From: Protea cynaroides
Taxonomy: Eukaryota > Streptophyta > Magnoliopsida > Proteales > Proteaceae
Assembly: GCA_028583415.1 (NCBI GenBank)
Contig: CM053275.1
Coordinates: forward strand, 10,417,208-10,481,207
Direction of reading: 5' to 3'
DNA: 64,000 nucleotides
The translations under genes were made by a program, and so were the position numbers. The notes beneath the pieces are model-generated. The model was not told where the DNA came from. It saw nothing but the letters and a program-made list of their open reading frames with translations, and ran no database searches. This document shows, piece by piece, positions 32,590 to 45,228 of this stretch. Positions within the stretch are counted from its first letter, which is position 1; each line of letters begins with the position of its first letter.

Positions 32590-35500
32590 AGTAGATATGA
32601 AGGTCCTCAACTTATGCATTGAGTTTGAGTTCAAAGAAATTTTCCAAATAGTAAATAAAGCTCTAAAAATATAGGTATTATAGAGTATGATCGCATAAAG
32701 CATGGGCATACATAGACAACTAAAAAAAATACATAGATGTATATATGTCAATACATGATAGGATAATCGATTGAATTAGATTTTAAAATTTGACATATAA
32801 ATAATCCATTATCTATCGAATATTAGAATTTCCACACAATTCTAGCATGTGATTTAATTAAATTGATAAATCACCTTTTTATACACTTATCATGCACATT
32901 TGTCCATTTAAAGTAACTTTTACCATTTATTTATTACTCAATCAAATAAATGTTTGATACTTTATTCATTAACTTAGGAGCCAATATTAATTCGAAACGT
33001 GTCATTGGAAAAACATTAGAAAATCAAATTTCTTTTTTGAAAGAGAACTTTGGGGGAAAAAGAGGAATCTCCATATAGACATGCCATGCTTTAATAGGAG
33101 GACTCAGAGACTTATTCTCCAACAAAAGGAGATATCCAGTAATCCAGTCCAGTGCCACCCAACCAAGATTCAGCTTTGGTGGATTCAATAAAAAATCATT
33201 AAAAAAAGAAATGAAAAAGAAATGGAGGTTACAATTTTTTTTTTGTCGGTAAAGAAGCTTCAACTTCAATATAAGTTCAGGGTACACAATACTATTAACC
33301 ATATGTCATCCAAGACGTGGCATATCCTAACAAAATATATGTCATCTACGACGTCCATATCCTGTGACATGCACATGCATGAACGTTCGTTGCAGGTCCA
33401 GGCTTTCAATCCAACCATTTTTTTTATAAAACAAAGTAATTAATTAATTGATTTATTTATGTCGATTCATTCTCTGGGTTATTTCTGTCTTTCTGCTATA
33501 AAATATCAAGTGGCCATGAGCTCATCTGCTCGTCAGCTCATCATGCACATTGTAAACTTTAATCCATTTTTTTATTATTAAAAAGAGTAAAGAAAAAATT
33601 TATTATTATTAATCATGCATGGATGATCGAAACATGACAACATTATCCATTGGATGATTGACAACATGCATGGGAATTTCTTATCAATTATTCCGTAAAA
33701 CTTGATCATAATACTTTGTCAATTTTTCCTTTATTTTCTATTCACACATTCTTGTTGATGTATTAAGTGATTTGAATACAATTTGCATCCTTCTCGTGAG
33801 ATATATATATTGTCAATCCTAATCTTGGGTCCGAGAATAATTTCATTGATATTTTCCTTTACTTCTCTATTTTCAGATATTCTTTTTCTTGGACATATTG
33901 CAATTTTTGGAAATCAATTCCCTTAAGATAATTTATTGAGTTTAATTCATGAACTTCTTTTACTTAGTTGTTTTCTTGTATGTCTGTGTCTTTAGTTCAA
34001 ATAGGTAGAACACTTAAGGATTCCCCAAAAAATGGTGATGATTCAAATCCATCAACTCATTGAATTATCTTGCTTTATCTAGCAGCATACTTGGTTCTGA
34101 TTTGTTCATTTGAGATTGTTTATTTCTGTTAAATATTTCCTATTAGATCATGAGTTTGAACATTTGGTTGATGTATACGTGCATCTGAGGGAAGCACCAT
34201 AGGTGACTCCACTATTGGTTGCCCCCACCAACTCCCTACCCTTCCATCCCACACCACCTTTTCAATCATTCTATAAGCTATGATGTTGGATCCTGATATG
34301 TTGATGCAATAGAATTGTCTTTTAGCCAAAAAAAAAAAAAAAAAAAAAAAAAATTCTATAAAGTTCTGTTGTCATAGAAATAATGTGACAGAAATTTTGG
34401 AAGATATTTTTTCTTTGCCTAATTCCTTAGGCAAGGGCAAGGGTTTCGGGTAATTTTTTTTTGGTATCATCAAGATCAGTTGGGAGAATTTGTTGTTCTT
34501 GTGTCGTTTTTGTCTATATTTTGTGTGTAATTTTATAAACACAAACATCTATGGCATGAAGTGCATTGAGACTATTTTTTTTTATACTCCATATATAGAA
34601 TGATTATATTCTTAGCCATTTGGGTCTTGATTTTGACATGTTTCGTTGTTTATGCAATATACATGAAGTAAAGGTCTCTTTCAACGAATGCAATAAGTTG
34701 TTAGGAAGATGGGCTTGAAAAGATATTAGTAAAAAGAGTTAAAAAAAACATGTTAATATAAATCTATATATAAATGACATTTCTTGTATTTTTTTTAGGA
34801 AGATTTGGATTCTAGATTAGTGTTTATCAAATGTGATTCTAATCTCAATAAATTCTGGAATTGATTCTAGAACACCGTTATCAAACAATATTCCACTCTA
34901 AAAAAATTGGGAGTGCCAAAAATTTTCCAAATCAAGATTAAGAGATTGAGAATAAGATGGTTATCAAACAGACCCTTAAAGTCCTCTCGTTGTTGGAATC
35001 TCCTTATTATTCTTGCAGAAGGGTGTACTTAGGATAAAGATAAAATTGTCATTTATATACATTTTCATTTAACATATGTTATCGTTGGATTTCACCCGAT
35101 GCCTAAGATGATGCTACCTGTGATAGTAGACCAAAGACACACAATGAGGTGGTTGGATTTAATCTCGTGACTACTTTGATGCTTAAGTCAATATAAAATC
35201 AGGACAAACAGATGAAATCTAAATATAAGATATCCGAATTCCTAATAGAATGGGGTTGAGGTACTTGATTATATAGAAGATAATTTTGTAATGATTGACA
35301 AATCTAAATAAAATGAAAGCCTTAGTAACAAAATATCATGTACCTTTCTCCTTCTATTTATGGCCAAGGGAGAGGCCTTTCTCTAGCCTTTTGGGGCTAC
35401 AGATCCTAGGTGAACTCCTCAATCTTCGTGTCCAATTTAGAGTGGTCACCAAGGTCGGCAAGTTCACAAAAAGGTCGGTAGAACACCTTATCATCACTTA

Positions 35501-35928
35501 GACTTGGGTTGCCGCTCTTGAGTGTATTGACTTAGAGTCCCATGGGAGTCTTTGCAACCTAACCTCTTGCTTAGTTAAGGCAAGCAGCCTTTTTGCCATT
35601 GAGTCAAGCCGATGTGTCCCTTCTGGAGTGGCTTATGCAACAGTTAGGTGATTCTAACCTTACCACCTGTATTCCTTGTACTCATTACACTTGGTTGACC
35701 CCACATCAAATTAACGGGTGACACCATTTTGTTTTCCATTGGCCTTGTAGTTAGTTGGTGGTCCCTTCCCATTGGGAGCTAGATAGGCCCTGGGATAGTT
35801 GACTTCATTCTTCATCGATTGTCCCGTGTACCCTTCTGATTGATGCCAGGTGGCTGGTCCTACTGAACAAGCAATTTGATCCCTGTATCCACAACGATTT
35901 AATCTATCGTATTCTACCCATATCAGCA

Positions 35929-35959
<31 letters not shown>

Positions 35960-36551
35960 AGCAAGCCACTTCCCTTCATGAATTCCTCCTTACAAATTCT
36001 CCATTAATCACTTTCATAGTAAAGTAGTGTTTAAAACGTGAATTGTGTGTACCGAATTTTTGAACCCATCTTTACGTATTTTTATAAATGGTTGCATAGA
36101 TTCTTAAAAAATCGTATTTTTTATATTGAAATGTTTTAAACACGTTTTAAACTTGTATTGCTATATTAAAAAAGGAAAAATAGAAATAATAATAATAAAA
36201 AATTTCCCTCTCTCTCTCTCTCTCTACTTCTATCTTTCTCATTCTTTCCTAATATTTTGATTTTTTTCCCAAATATCTGACTCTATTACCAAATAAATCC
36301 TTTTGATTTTGATATGTGTTTAATATTAGATGATGATTTTATGTAAATTTCATGGATTGCAAGTTTTGTTTGTACATAAATTTATATTTATATATTATTA
36401 TTTTATTTATTGAATGATATAGATGTCTATTGTATAGTAAATATATGTCTATATTTTCAGTAAAAAAATTATCATATTAAACACATATATATTAATACCA
36501 TATGTGATTTTTTATCTGAATTTTGAATCTTTGTCTAAAAATTTGATTGTG

Positions 36552-36617
<66 letters not shown>

Positions 36618-37030
36618 GTGTCATCATGTTTCTCGTTCCTAAACTTACTAACCATTTCTTTTTGTTATTGATCAAGAGCACATGACAGAAAACAACTGGA
36701 TGAATGACACCTGCTGAATAGAAGAATAGTGTTGAAACGGAATCGGACGATTTAGGGTTCGTGAAGGATTAAATCAAGGATTTCGATACTCTAATTTCGT
36801 CCAACAAGGGGATAATAGTCACAGAAAGTGATAGGATAGGACGTGAAGATAACGTTAAAAGGACATTGACTATTTTCACAGTTGGTTGCGTCTTTTCATG
36901 TGAAAATTTCTTAATCTTCTGATGTTAAACAGAAGACGATCACTGCCAACCAAGGATCGTACACAAAATGCATGCATGGCTTGACTTTGTTTTGTTTTGT
37001 ACAGATGTAATTTTTGTTGCTAAATCTCTT
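31559..37030. other. intergenic, AT-rich, microsatellites
   Basis: No gene was recognised. The stretch holds (AT)n at 32547-32585 and 36556-36615 and (TC)n at 35931-35959 and 36207-36227. A poly-A run at 34329-34353 follows sequence that could be the 3' end of a retroposon (TTGATGCAATAGAATTGTC...), but no partner features support that. Confidence 0.5.
36556..36615. repeat. (TA)n microsatellite
   Basis: A pure TA run of about 60 bp. Confidence 0.95.
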
Positions 37031-37048
37031 CTTCCTCCTCACTCACCT

Positions 37049-37286
37049 CTCTCTCTCTCTCTCTCTCCCACAGTTGGCTCCTATAAAATTCCCACCTACC
37101 CATGCTGGTCTGAGGTGGTGAGAGGTGACTCCACTGAGTAATAAGGAGAGAACGCCAACTGTCCAAGATTGAAGAAAGTACCACTGAGTCTCACTGCACC
37201 TCCATGCATCACCATCCACACAGCTGGCTCGGTTTTGTGGCCTCAATGACTCAAGCATATTTCTCTCTCTCTCTCTCTCTCTCTCC
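37049..37286. repeat. pair of (CT)n tracts with a TATA-like site
   Basis: CT runs at about 37049-37068 and 37262-37286 flank CCTATAAAATTCCC (near 37080). This could be an alternative upstream core promoter for the MIR167 unit. No transcript evidence can be read from sequence. Confidence 0.5.
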
Positions 37287-37797
37287 CCTCGTGACGTTAA
37301 TCCATGAACTCCAAAGCTTTCAAAATAATTAATTGCACCCTATTGACTGAAATCAATATTAAATGAAAAAAAAAAAAAAGGACAAAGAAGAAAAGGAACG
37401 CAGCCTGCAGCTTCTGATTTAACGCTTTGAAATTGTATTGAATTAAATCCTCCAGCATGTGCATATCTCACCACGGCACCACCTGTCATGCTATGCCCTA
37501 TACCGTAGGCATCCCCGTCCCCTACACCCCTGTAACCCTAGTATTACTTACTTACTACTCACTACTTACTGAACTTCACCGTACTACACCTATGTCTTAG
37601 GTAGCTGTTTTTCTGTTCATTTACCCAGTCTAGATCTCTTTCTCTCTCAAAAGCAATCCAGGCCTCCCCCTGAGCACATGCTCGATGCTTCTCTCTCCCC
37701 ACGGAGTCACGTTCCCTGCTACATACTATCACGCTTCCTCCTTTATGACCTACAACTGGACGTTGTGCTCTCTCTCTCTCTCTCTCTCTGAGCGTTC

Positions 37798-37805
37798 TAT
37801 AAATA
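37798..37805 (+). promoter_or_regulatory. TATA box, putative MIR167 promoter
   Basis: TATAAATA lies just after a (CT)n tract (37768-37789). A start about 30 bp downstream would leave about 550 nt of primary transcript before the miR167 hairpin. Plant MIR genes are pol II units with ordinary TATA promoters, so this is a reasonable but unproven assignment. Confidence 0.5.
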
Positions 37806-38364
37806 ACTCCCACCTCTCCAAAATAGGTTATTTATCTCCAGCTTTCTCTGTTAGGTTATCTTTATCTTAAATTTAATTACTCCTGGGGTCTCCTCCGTCG
37901 CAGTTAGTAAAACTATGTCCTCGCATGGTCAATTCTTCTTATTGGTCCCCAGTCTCATGTGTATCTGTCTATTTTATTTGATTCGTTTACCTTCTTGCAG
38001 AGTGCTTCTTTTTTTCTTTTTCTTTGATGCAAAACTAGAATTATCATGCTAATTACCATTCTGAGAAGTTAATATATTGTTTTGTCTGAGAGGTTTTCTT
38101 GTTGTTTCTTAGTTCTTCTTTTGTCTTTCCGTCTTCTAATGGCCCTTTGTTTCCTAGTTGCACCAAGGTTTTATCTGATACCATCTTCACATCCTTTCCT
38201 CATTCTTACTCTATTTTAAGTTACTGTTGTTTATGACTTTATTATAGCTGAAGGAGCTGTCTCCATAATTTTTTATTTTTTTGTGTGGGGAAGGGGAAGA
38301 GCCGTCTGCAAGCTTCTTACCCTTCTATGCACGTTCAGCAGCTACCAACTCCTGCAACTTTAAA

Positions 38365-38505
38365 TCCTTCAGAGGAACAAGTGAAGCTGCCAGCATGATC
38401 TAGCTCTGATTGAGATGAGTGGGTCTACAATAAAATAAAATATAACCCATATACTCAATCCTCGCTAGGTCATGCTTGACAGCTTCACTCTTTCCTTTTT
38501 TAGGG
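38365..38505 (+). ncRNA. MIR167: MIR167 precursor, locus 1
   Basis: The 5' arm holds TGAAGCTGCCAGCATGATCT plus A at 38382-38402, the perfect 21-nt mature miR167. The 3' arm at about 38466-38489 (AGGTCATGCTTGACAGCTTC and on) pairs with it through one T:C-type mismatch, a one-base bulge and one G:U or mismatch, leaving a loop of about 64 nt. The star arm GGTCATGCT-GACAGCTTCACT is the common miR167* form. miR167 guides AGO1 to ARF6 and ARF8 mRNAs (auxin response, flower maturation) and to IAR3. No protein frame explains this conserved segment. A TATA box lies at 37798. The exact pri-miRNA ends are unknown. Confidence 0.93.
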
Positions 38506-39369
38506 CACAACCTCAAACGGCTCAATCCTTCCTAGAGAAGAAAAGGGGAAAACCGATGTAAGTTTATTCCTTTGCCATATGGAATCCATGTTGTCCATGT
38601 GCCAACATTCACTAACCCTTGCTGTTTCATTTTTACTACTTTTTATATTGCCTATGTTGCAGGGACCATGTTGGCTGTTGGGTCTACAAGAGGGAGAAGG
38701 GGCTCATTAATAACTAATAATTTAGGGTTTGTTTGACTTCTCTTTCATGGTTTTATTGTGTTCTTCATTCTTTTTCTCACGCAGGGAGTGTAAGGAGTAG
38801 AAAGAGTTTTGTTATTTAAAGTGAGGGTAGGGCCATGCTTTTACCAAGGGATCGAATCTGCCTGGATTATCCAGGGATTTGTTCCATGCTTTCTCTGTAC
38901 ATTTTTATTATTTAATTTCTATGTTCTATTCTCAGACAACCTCTCATGGTGGTTTGTTGACCTATGTCTGGAATTAGGATGTTCATCTTAATATGGAAAG
39001 AGTACCACGTGACTTTGATTGATGAGAATATTACTCAGTTAAGGGCTATGCCCGTATCAATTATGTATGTGGGTAATGATTGGTAGACGATTCCAATCTT
39101 AGGGTAGGCTGATGTCTGGAGTTCTTGGTCTTGTCGTTCTTAATGTTTAGATCAGAGCCAATAATAAAAAAGCCTATAATAATTGTGCTTTCATGCTTTC
39201 CATTTCCAATTCTACTAGTGTATGAACCACAAGATCTTGTTCCTTGGTTGGATGTTGTTTGGTTTAAGCATCCTATTCGGAATAGCTTTTGTTGGACATG
39301 ATTACTAGATAGCCAATGAAATGGTGAAACGGTGAAATGGTGAAATGGCGACACTTGGAGACCGTTGTC

Positions 39370-40215
39370 CTCGTCAGCACTGTTCACGAAAATAAGAGAT
39401 GCTTTTGATATTTCTTGTTGAAGTCCAGGGTATAAACATCATTTTGGAAAATTAGAGGGATCCATTGTTTTTCCTATGTCTCATTTAATGCTTTTGTTTG
39501 ATTGCCTATCTATTTTTTGGAAATCTCGGCGTGAGAATCTCTCTTTTTTCCTATAAAAATAATTTATTTGATTGAATTTTTGAAGATTCTTGACTTAAAC
39601 ATTGAAAAAATAAATCTCTTGTGTTGTTTGTAGGTTCAGTCATCAACGAAAACCCAAGCATTGGAGTGAATACATCTCTTAGTCTTGTTTGTAGGTTCAG
39701 TCATCAACAAAAGATTTATTATGTGGCGAGCCTTATTTGCCTCTATGCCTGCCTATGCCTTCCTTTCTAATAGGAATAAGAGTATTCTCGATTGCTGCAT
39801 TCTATTGGAATGTGAGGGAAGACATTGATCACCTGTTCTTCCTTGCTCGCCAACTCATCACTAATATTTCTCATTTGAAGATGAATGGGGCTGGATCCAA
39901 TTGGAATTCAAGGGTAACTTTATGTGTCATTCAGCTATTAAATTGGCTACAACAGCTTATCACATCTGGTGAGAAATGAACCAAAACAGATGGTGCAACT
40001 CATTGAGAATCTACACACAAATTTAGAATTCGATTGAGTTTGCAATTAGATCGAGGATTAATCATCATCTCCTGATAAGGCATAAAATTAATTCATTGTT
40101 TCTTCTTGGAGGCTGCAGATTAGGTTATTTAAGTAGCGTTTGTTGTATTTGGTTTCTTGTATTTTACACCATTGGATGGTTTTTCTCTTCCTTTAATAAA
40201 GCTTATTAAAAAAAA
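39370..40215 (+). pseudogene. decayed LINE 3' fragment
   Basis: Around 39720-39880 the + strand reads, across two frames, LSNRNKSILDCCILLECEG and EDIDHLFFLARQL, similar to the zf-RVT region (CxxC...DHLFFxC) of plant LINEs. Then come KMNGAGSNWN, an AT-rich tail, an AATAAA-like word (TTTAATAAAGC) and a short A-run near 40208-40216. That order fits the 3' end of a non-LTR element. A 38-bp sequence is directly repeated at about 39613 and 39674 (TTTGTAGGTTCAGTCATCAA). The family call is tentative and the limits are approximate. Confidence 0.45.
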
Positions 40216-41275
40216 ATTTCATACAACTGCTCTCATGAATATCAATATTGGACTAGGCATCAAACAAAAGTGAAAAGGCCGGACCAGCACTGAGTTGCCT
40301 CTTTGCTATTCTACCTTTTATATGAATATTACTTAGGTTTTTGCTCAAATTCTCAAGACTGGTCGGTCCATCAATTTACAACTTTAAATGTCTTATATAT
40401 TTGAGACTATTTATTAGTTCAAATTTTTTTAGAGAAAACAACGTAGAGTTTTTTATTTCTCTTTTATGGTCATCCAAAAGTGACACATGTATAACTCGTA
40501 TCCAATTACCTAAAAGATGAGCAACATGTAATAACAATGTTGGACATAATTTTTTTTATTATCGATAGAGATATATTCTGAGGAATTTTCTTCAGCATGG
40601 ACAATCTATAAGGTATATCCCTACGGCAGATAATTAAGCCTCAAGGGACCTTCACATGTAATATTTTAAGCCAAATAAAGTGGAAAAAGTAATTGAAAAA
40701 TCTAGGAGCACAATACTTGAGAGCTTTATAATTAGTGAATTTAAATATGACACTTGGCATTCCATGAATGAAAACCATTTTTTACATTCCCATGAACAGA
40801 GTCCCCATAAGATCATGAAGCCTAGGAAATCTTTTGCGATTTTATACATTTTATTTCAATTTGGGGAAGATTTCACTAGGGTATCTCACGTTTCAAAATA
40901 CTGTAGTAAAAATACTTTGTTTTACAAATATATTTATGTAACCAAATCAGAATAAGACCTCCATAATAAGACAAAATTTCAATTCAATCACTGGCTTTCA
41001 TGTTATAACATGATTAATCCTTCCACTCTCAAACGGCATCCAGTCTGATTGTCTTCCACTAATATTTATTTTATTCAAATTTTCTACATTTTGCAAATGG
41101 GATAACTCTGTTGGAGCAGCCACACTGCATGAGTGTTCATAATTATTTTGAAGTAAAAAGTTATGCCCCTTCCAATAATTGGGTTCTTTAAAAACAATAT
41201 ATAATTCTTTGAAAAAACATTTAAAACTCAAAGAACTACTTAGGTGAGTTTATCAAGTTTCTTATGCTTGAGAGA

Positions 41276-41312
<37 letters not shown>

Positions 41313-44300
41313 CAAAACAGAACATTCTAGAATAAGAATAAAACAAACTCAACTAACTACAATGTAAACTATAGCTATAATGGGCCTGAGTATGGGCCAG
41401 AATTTTAGAACGAGAAGACCCAGTCATGGGCTGATCAGTAGGAATTTCATTAGAGAAGCATGTTAGTAGAGTGTCGAATCGAGAAGAATATGAGTTCGGA
41501 TCATCTGCATGTACACGTACTCTTTATAAGATTCTATCATTGTCAATATGATATAGGACCCCCACTGGATACGGAGGATGGTGAAATCCAAAGAAAGATA
41601 TAAATACGTGTAAGTAAACTATTCTCAAGAGTATCCTGTCTTATGTCTACATTGGCCTGTTTTCCTTCACTTTATTAATAAAGTGAGCTAGCTAGTCTGA
41701 ACTTGTGAAAAAAAATGGAAGAGAAAGAAACATTTAAAACCTTTTCAAGTGTTAAATCAATGTTAGGTTAGAGGCAAGTGGGTGTATCTTTCGGTGAATT
41801 ATAGAAAGAATCATTACCAGGCTTGAGAATTATTTTTATTTAAAAACTAGCATGGAACAAAAACGAGCACATAGAGAGCATAAGAGTAAGTGGACATAAG
41901 CATCACGTAAGGTCCTCACTTTAAATATGGCTTCCTCTTTGTCTCCATTAAGAAGGCCCTTACTTTTTTTAATATTTTTTTATTCTCTCTTTTTAGTGTC
42001 AATTGAGAAATCGAGAAGTGATTTGTTGAAACTTGCTTAGAACGTATCAAAGATGAATCAATCAGGATTTTTCTAGTTGTAACAAATCTTGTTATAATAT
42101 ATTTATATAATATAATTTTTTTATGATCAGATTCGTTTTAATTCTTTAATAAAATATCAAAACTATCCCATTTATATGGAGATTTCCACGATAGCGCAAT
42201 GAAAGTGCATTAAAGAGAATTTGTTATAACTACATATTGTAATAACCCTTGTTACATTCAACATACCTAATATAAAAACCTTAGGTAGCTACCAAAAATG
42301 ACCATGGTACTGCCTGCTCTGATCTCGATCGAGAGCAATGAAATGACTAGTAGATAAACAATATGTACGTACTATTAAAGATTGTAAAACAAACTAAAAA
42401 CGGAGATGGGATTTGATAGGAATCTACCGATTAGTAAGACCCTGCTACCAAAATTTAACAATGGTGAAACCCTTAACATTTTACAGGCATGGTTAAACAA
42501 ACGTGGGTCTTGCTTTTAAATTCAGAGGCATAGTGATTGTCATCTTCTCTATTGTATTTTTTTTTTTTTTTTTTTTTTTTTGTCATGGCACATTACAGAA
42601 GTATCTCTGATTCTCTGGGTGGGTCTTGCGAAATTTTTTATTTTATTTGGGATATTAACTCCCAATCATTCATTCAAACCTTTTCTTCTTCGTGACATTC
42701 CTCTCTAAGGATCTTTCATCAAAGCTCTATCTATAAAACTGAGTCTGGACCCTTTACCCAGTGGGTACCCTCTCCTGATCTCCCACTGTCCATGGGTAGG
42801 GACCCATCTCGATCTGGACATTTAAAGTATAAGATTAAAGGGCCGGGGAGGGTACCCATGTGGGAGTCTGAAAAAAAACCATTAAAACTCCATGAAAATC
42901 TCCGTGCAATACGGAAACATGAAAAAGTTCAATCAGTTCTCCAGAAAATTTTATGAAACCTTCATAAACCAAAAAACCCTAATCTCTAAAGCAATGAAAT
43001 CTAGACCCAAATTATGAATCCTAAAATGAATATATCACTGATGAATGGAGTTGACCCAGCAATCTTTCCAATCACCACCCACTGGTGTGAGAGTTGCTTG
43101 TTGCAGACTATCCATCTAGCAACTCACGTGAGTCCAGAAACTAGGTTATACAAGTCAAATATAGGGTCATATCATCAGTGAAAACATGTATGAAGCAATG
43201 TAGATCGATCATGTTCCATCTGCATGCTTTTCCGATGGAACAAAATGAAAAGAAGAAATATAATATGGAATTATGGAAAAGAGATGCGAATGATGGAAAC
43301 GAAATTTCGTTTGCCTTTCTGAAGCACCAAAAAAAATCTCAATATGTTACTTAAGAATACTCCTAGGCCCACAGCAAGCACGCCCTTAAAGAATTTATCA
43401 GCAAAATGCATATCTTCCATCTGTATTTTCTCCTGCCCTCATTGGCTGTAGTGACCCATTTCTTCCCTCACCTCCCTGGACCACCACTGTAGTGGTCCCA
43501 CATTGGGACAAAAAATAAATTATCTAGGGAAACTCTTGCTAGAAGCCACCCTAAGTCCTTATTAAGTCTAGATTCCATGTATAATAATACAACACACTTA
43601 AAAAGGCTCTTATGAAAGTAAATTGAATGTCTTAATCGCAATAACTTTTGTCCAAACCTATCCTTTTCTTAGTTGCATCAGTGAGACACATTGCTTTACA
43701 GCCTAACTCTTTGGATGTTTACGTACACCTCACAGTAATGTCTTTAATAAGTACTTTTTTAAATAGGTGGCACCAATAAGATGTAGGAGTAGTTTGCAAT
43801 CAACTAATGACAACCCATGTTTAAGGAGTAGAGTTTTCTTGATGTTGGTAGTGTGAGGAGCCCACTAATGAGAAACCGCGGTGGCGCAGGGAAGAAGAGT
43901 TTAATTCCTGGCACGATCAAAGGATGACACTTATTCCACCACTCACTATCATTTACCATACACACAAGGGCACACAAGGGCATTTATGAAAAGAAAAAAA
44001 AAACAAATATCTCCTTAAGGATATTGAAAGGAGAGAGAGAGAGTAGCGTAGCCTCCGCCACCAGCTCAGAGAAATTATTTTCTATATTTAATATGAGAAA
44101 CAAAACCCATCAACTATTTTTCCAAAAAATAATAATTGATGCCATTCACATAATAATTTCTCTCACTCTATGCTTCTAACAGACAAACACATGTACATAC
44201 ACATACATACTACTACCACATGATTTTGTTAGGTTTAAGATGTTCTTCTTTTTTTAAACTCCTTTTTGTGTGAACCTTATGCAACATCTAATATTTAAGA

Positions 44301-44950
44301 AGCCATGCAAATGGTCCCCTACATACTCTCATGTCTTACAATCGCTTGTGGGATTAGTTTGATGCTTACGGGGGGGAGAGAGAGAGAGAGAGAGAGAAAG
44401 GGGGTAGCTATGTAAGGTGCAGGGCAGATTGGAAGGTCCCCACCAAAAGTCAGTAAGAACTCATAGTAAATATAGAAACCTTCAGTAATCTGTCTGCATG
44501 GTGGTGGCGTGGGCATGAGTCGCGTGACATTATTCAATTTTTTCCACTTGGGACCACAGCCTCTTCTTCTGCTCTCCTTAATCATCTCAAGATTTTTTTT
44601 AAAATATTTTTTAATAAGATTTTCTAGGTGACAATGACATTCGGTGTCCATCAGATTTTCAAATACCAAAATCATCCCTATTTTATGGTTCCATGATGAC
44701 CTAATAAGTGTGCATTAAAGGGAATTCATGGCAAAAGAAGGTAACAGGAGTTGTTACATTTAACCTTATAACAAATCAATATACATGAGGTAGTTTAGGT
44801 ATTTCAATTGAAAATTGATGCCAATTTGACGATGACAATACCTTGTTACAATTTTACCCAATAACAATAGTATTATATACTTTTGAGTCCCTAATTATAA
44901 CAAAACCCTTAATGACCAATACAAAAAGATGATAACTACTCAACCTACAT
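40216..44950. other. intergenic, no gene recognised
   Basis: AT-rich spacer with a (GA)n tract at 41270-41309, a poly-T run at 42558-42580 and a (GA)n tract near 44370-44397. No exon, RNA gene or clean transposon ends were seen. Confidence 0.5.
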
Positions 44951-44958
44951 CCTCTCCC

Positions 44959-44966
44959 TATTTATA
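44959..44966 (+). promoter_or_regulatory. TATA box, putative promoter of second MIR167
   Basis: TATTTATA, followed by a C/T-rich start region, lies 182 bp upstream of the mature miR167 at 45148. Spacing fits a pol II primary transcript with a short leader before the hairpin. Inferred from position only. Confidence 0.5.
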
Positions 44967-45134
44967 CCCTCTTCGTGCCTTCTTTCCTATCCGGTTTTGG
45001 GCTGTGAGCTGTGGCCACCCCTTCTAGTGAAAGTAGGAACTGAGAAGACAGAAAGTGTTGATGCCCAAAGCCAAGGCTTTCTCTTTCAGCAGAGGAGCTA
45101 GAAGGGGAGACGATTGGGTATTTACCAAACCGTG

Positions 45135-45228
45135 CACCACTAGCAGTTGAAGCTGCCAGCATGATCTAAACTCTCTCCTCTAAGGGAAAGATCAGATCAT
45201 GTGGCAGTTTCACCTGTTGATGGGGGCA
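45135..45228 (+). ncRNA. MIR167: MIR167 precursor, locus 2
   Basis: The 5' arm carries TGAAGCTGCCAGCATGATCT plus A at 45148-45168, identical in its 21 nt to locus 1. The 3' arm at 45194-45214 (AGATCATGTGGCAGTTTCAC plus C) is the complementary star strand, with the pairing broken only by a single-base bulge and one mismatch. The loop is only about 25 nt, much shorter than in locus 1. The flanks of the two loci do not look alike beyond the arms, so if they arose by duplication it is old. A TATA box lies at 44959. The short minus-strand frame over this hairpin is not a gene. Confidence 0.94.

Noticed and set aside
34129..34353. Possible retroposon 3' end with poly-A
   Set aside because: Only the A-run supports it. 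No coding, boxes or target duplication could be found.
43870..43990. Possible SINE with GGTGGCGCAGGG and GTTTAATTCC
   Set aside because: Box spacing is too short, and no tail or target duplication was found.
44962..45162. 66-aa minus-strand frame over MIR167 locus 2
   Set aside because: The conserved hairpin on + explains the sequence. The frame has no homology I recognise.
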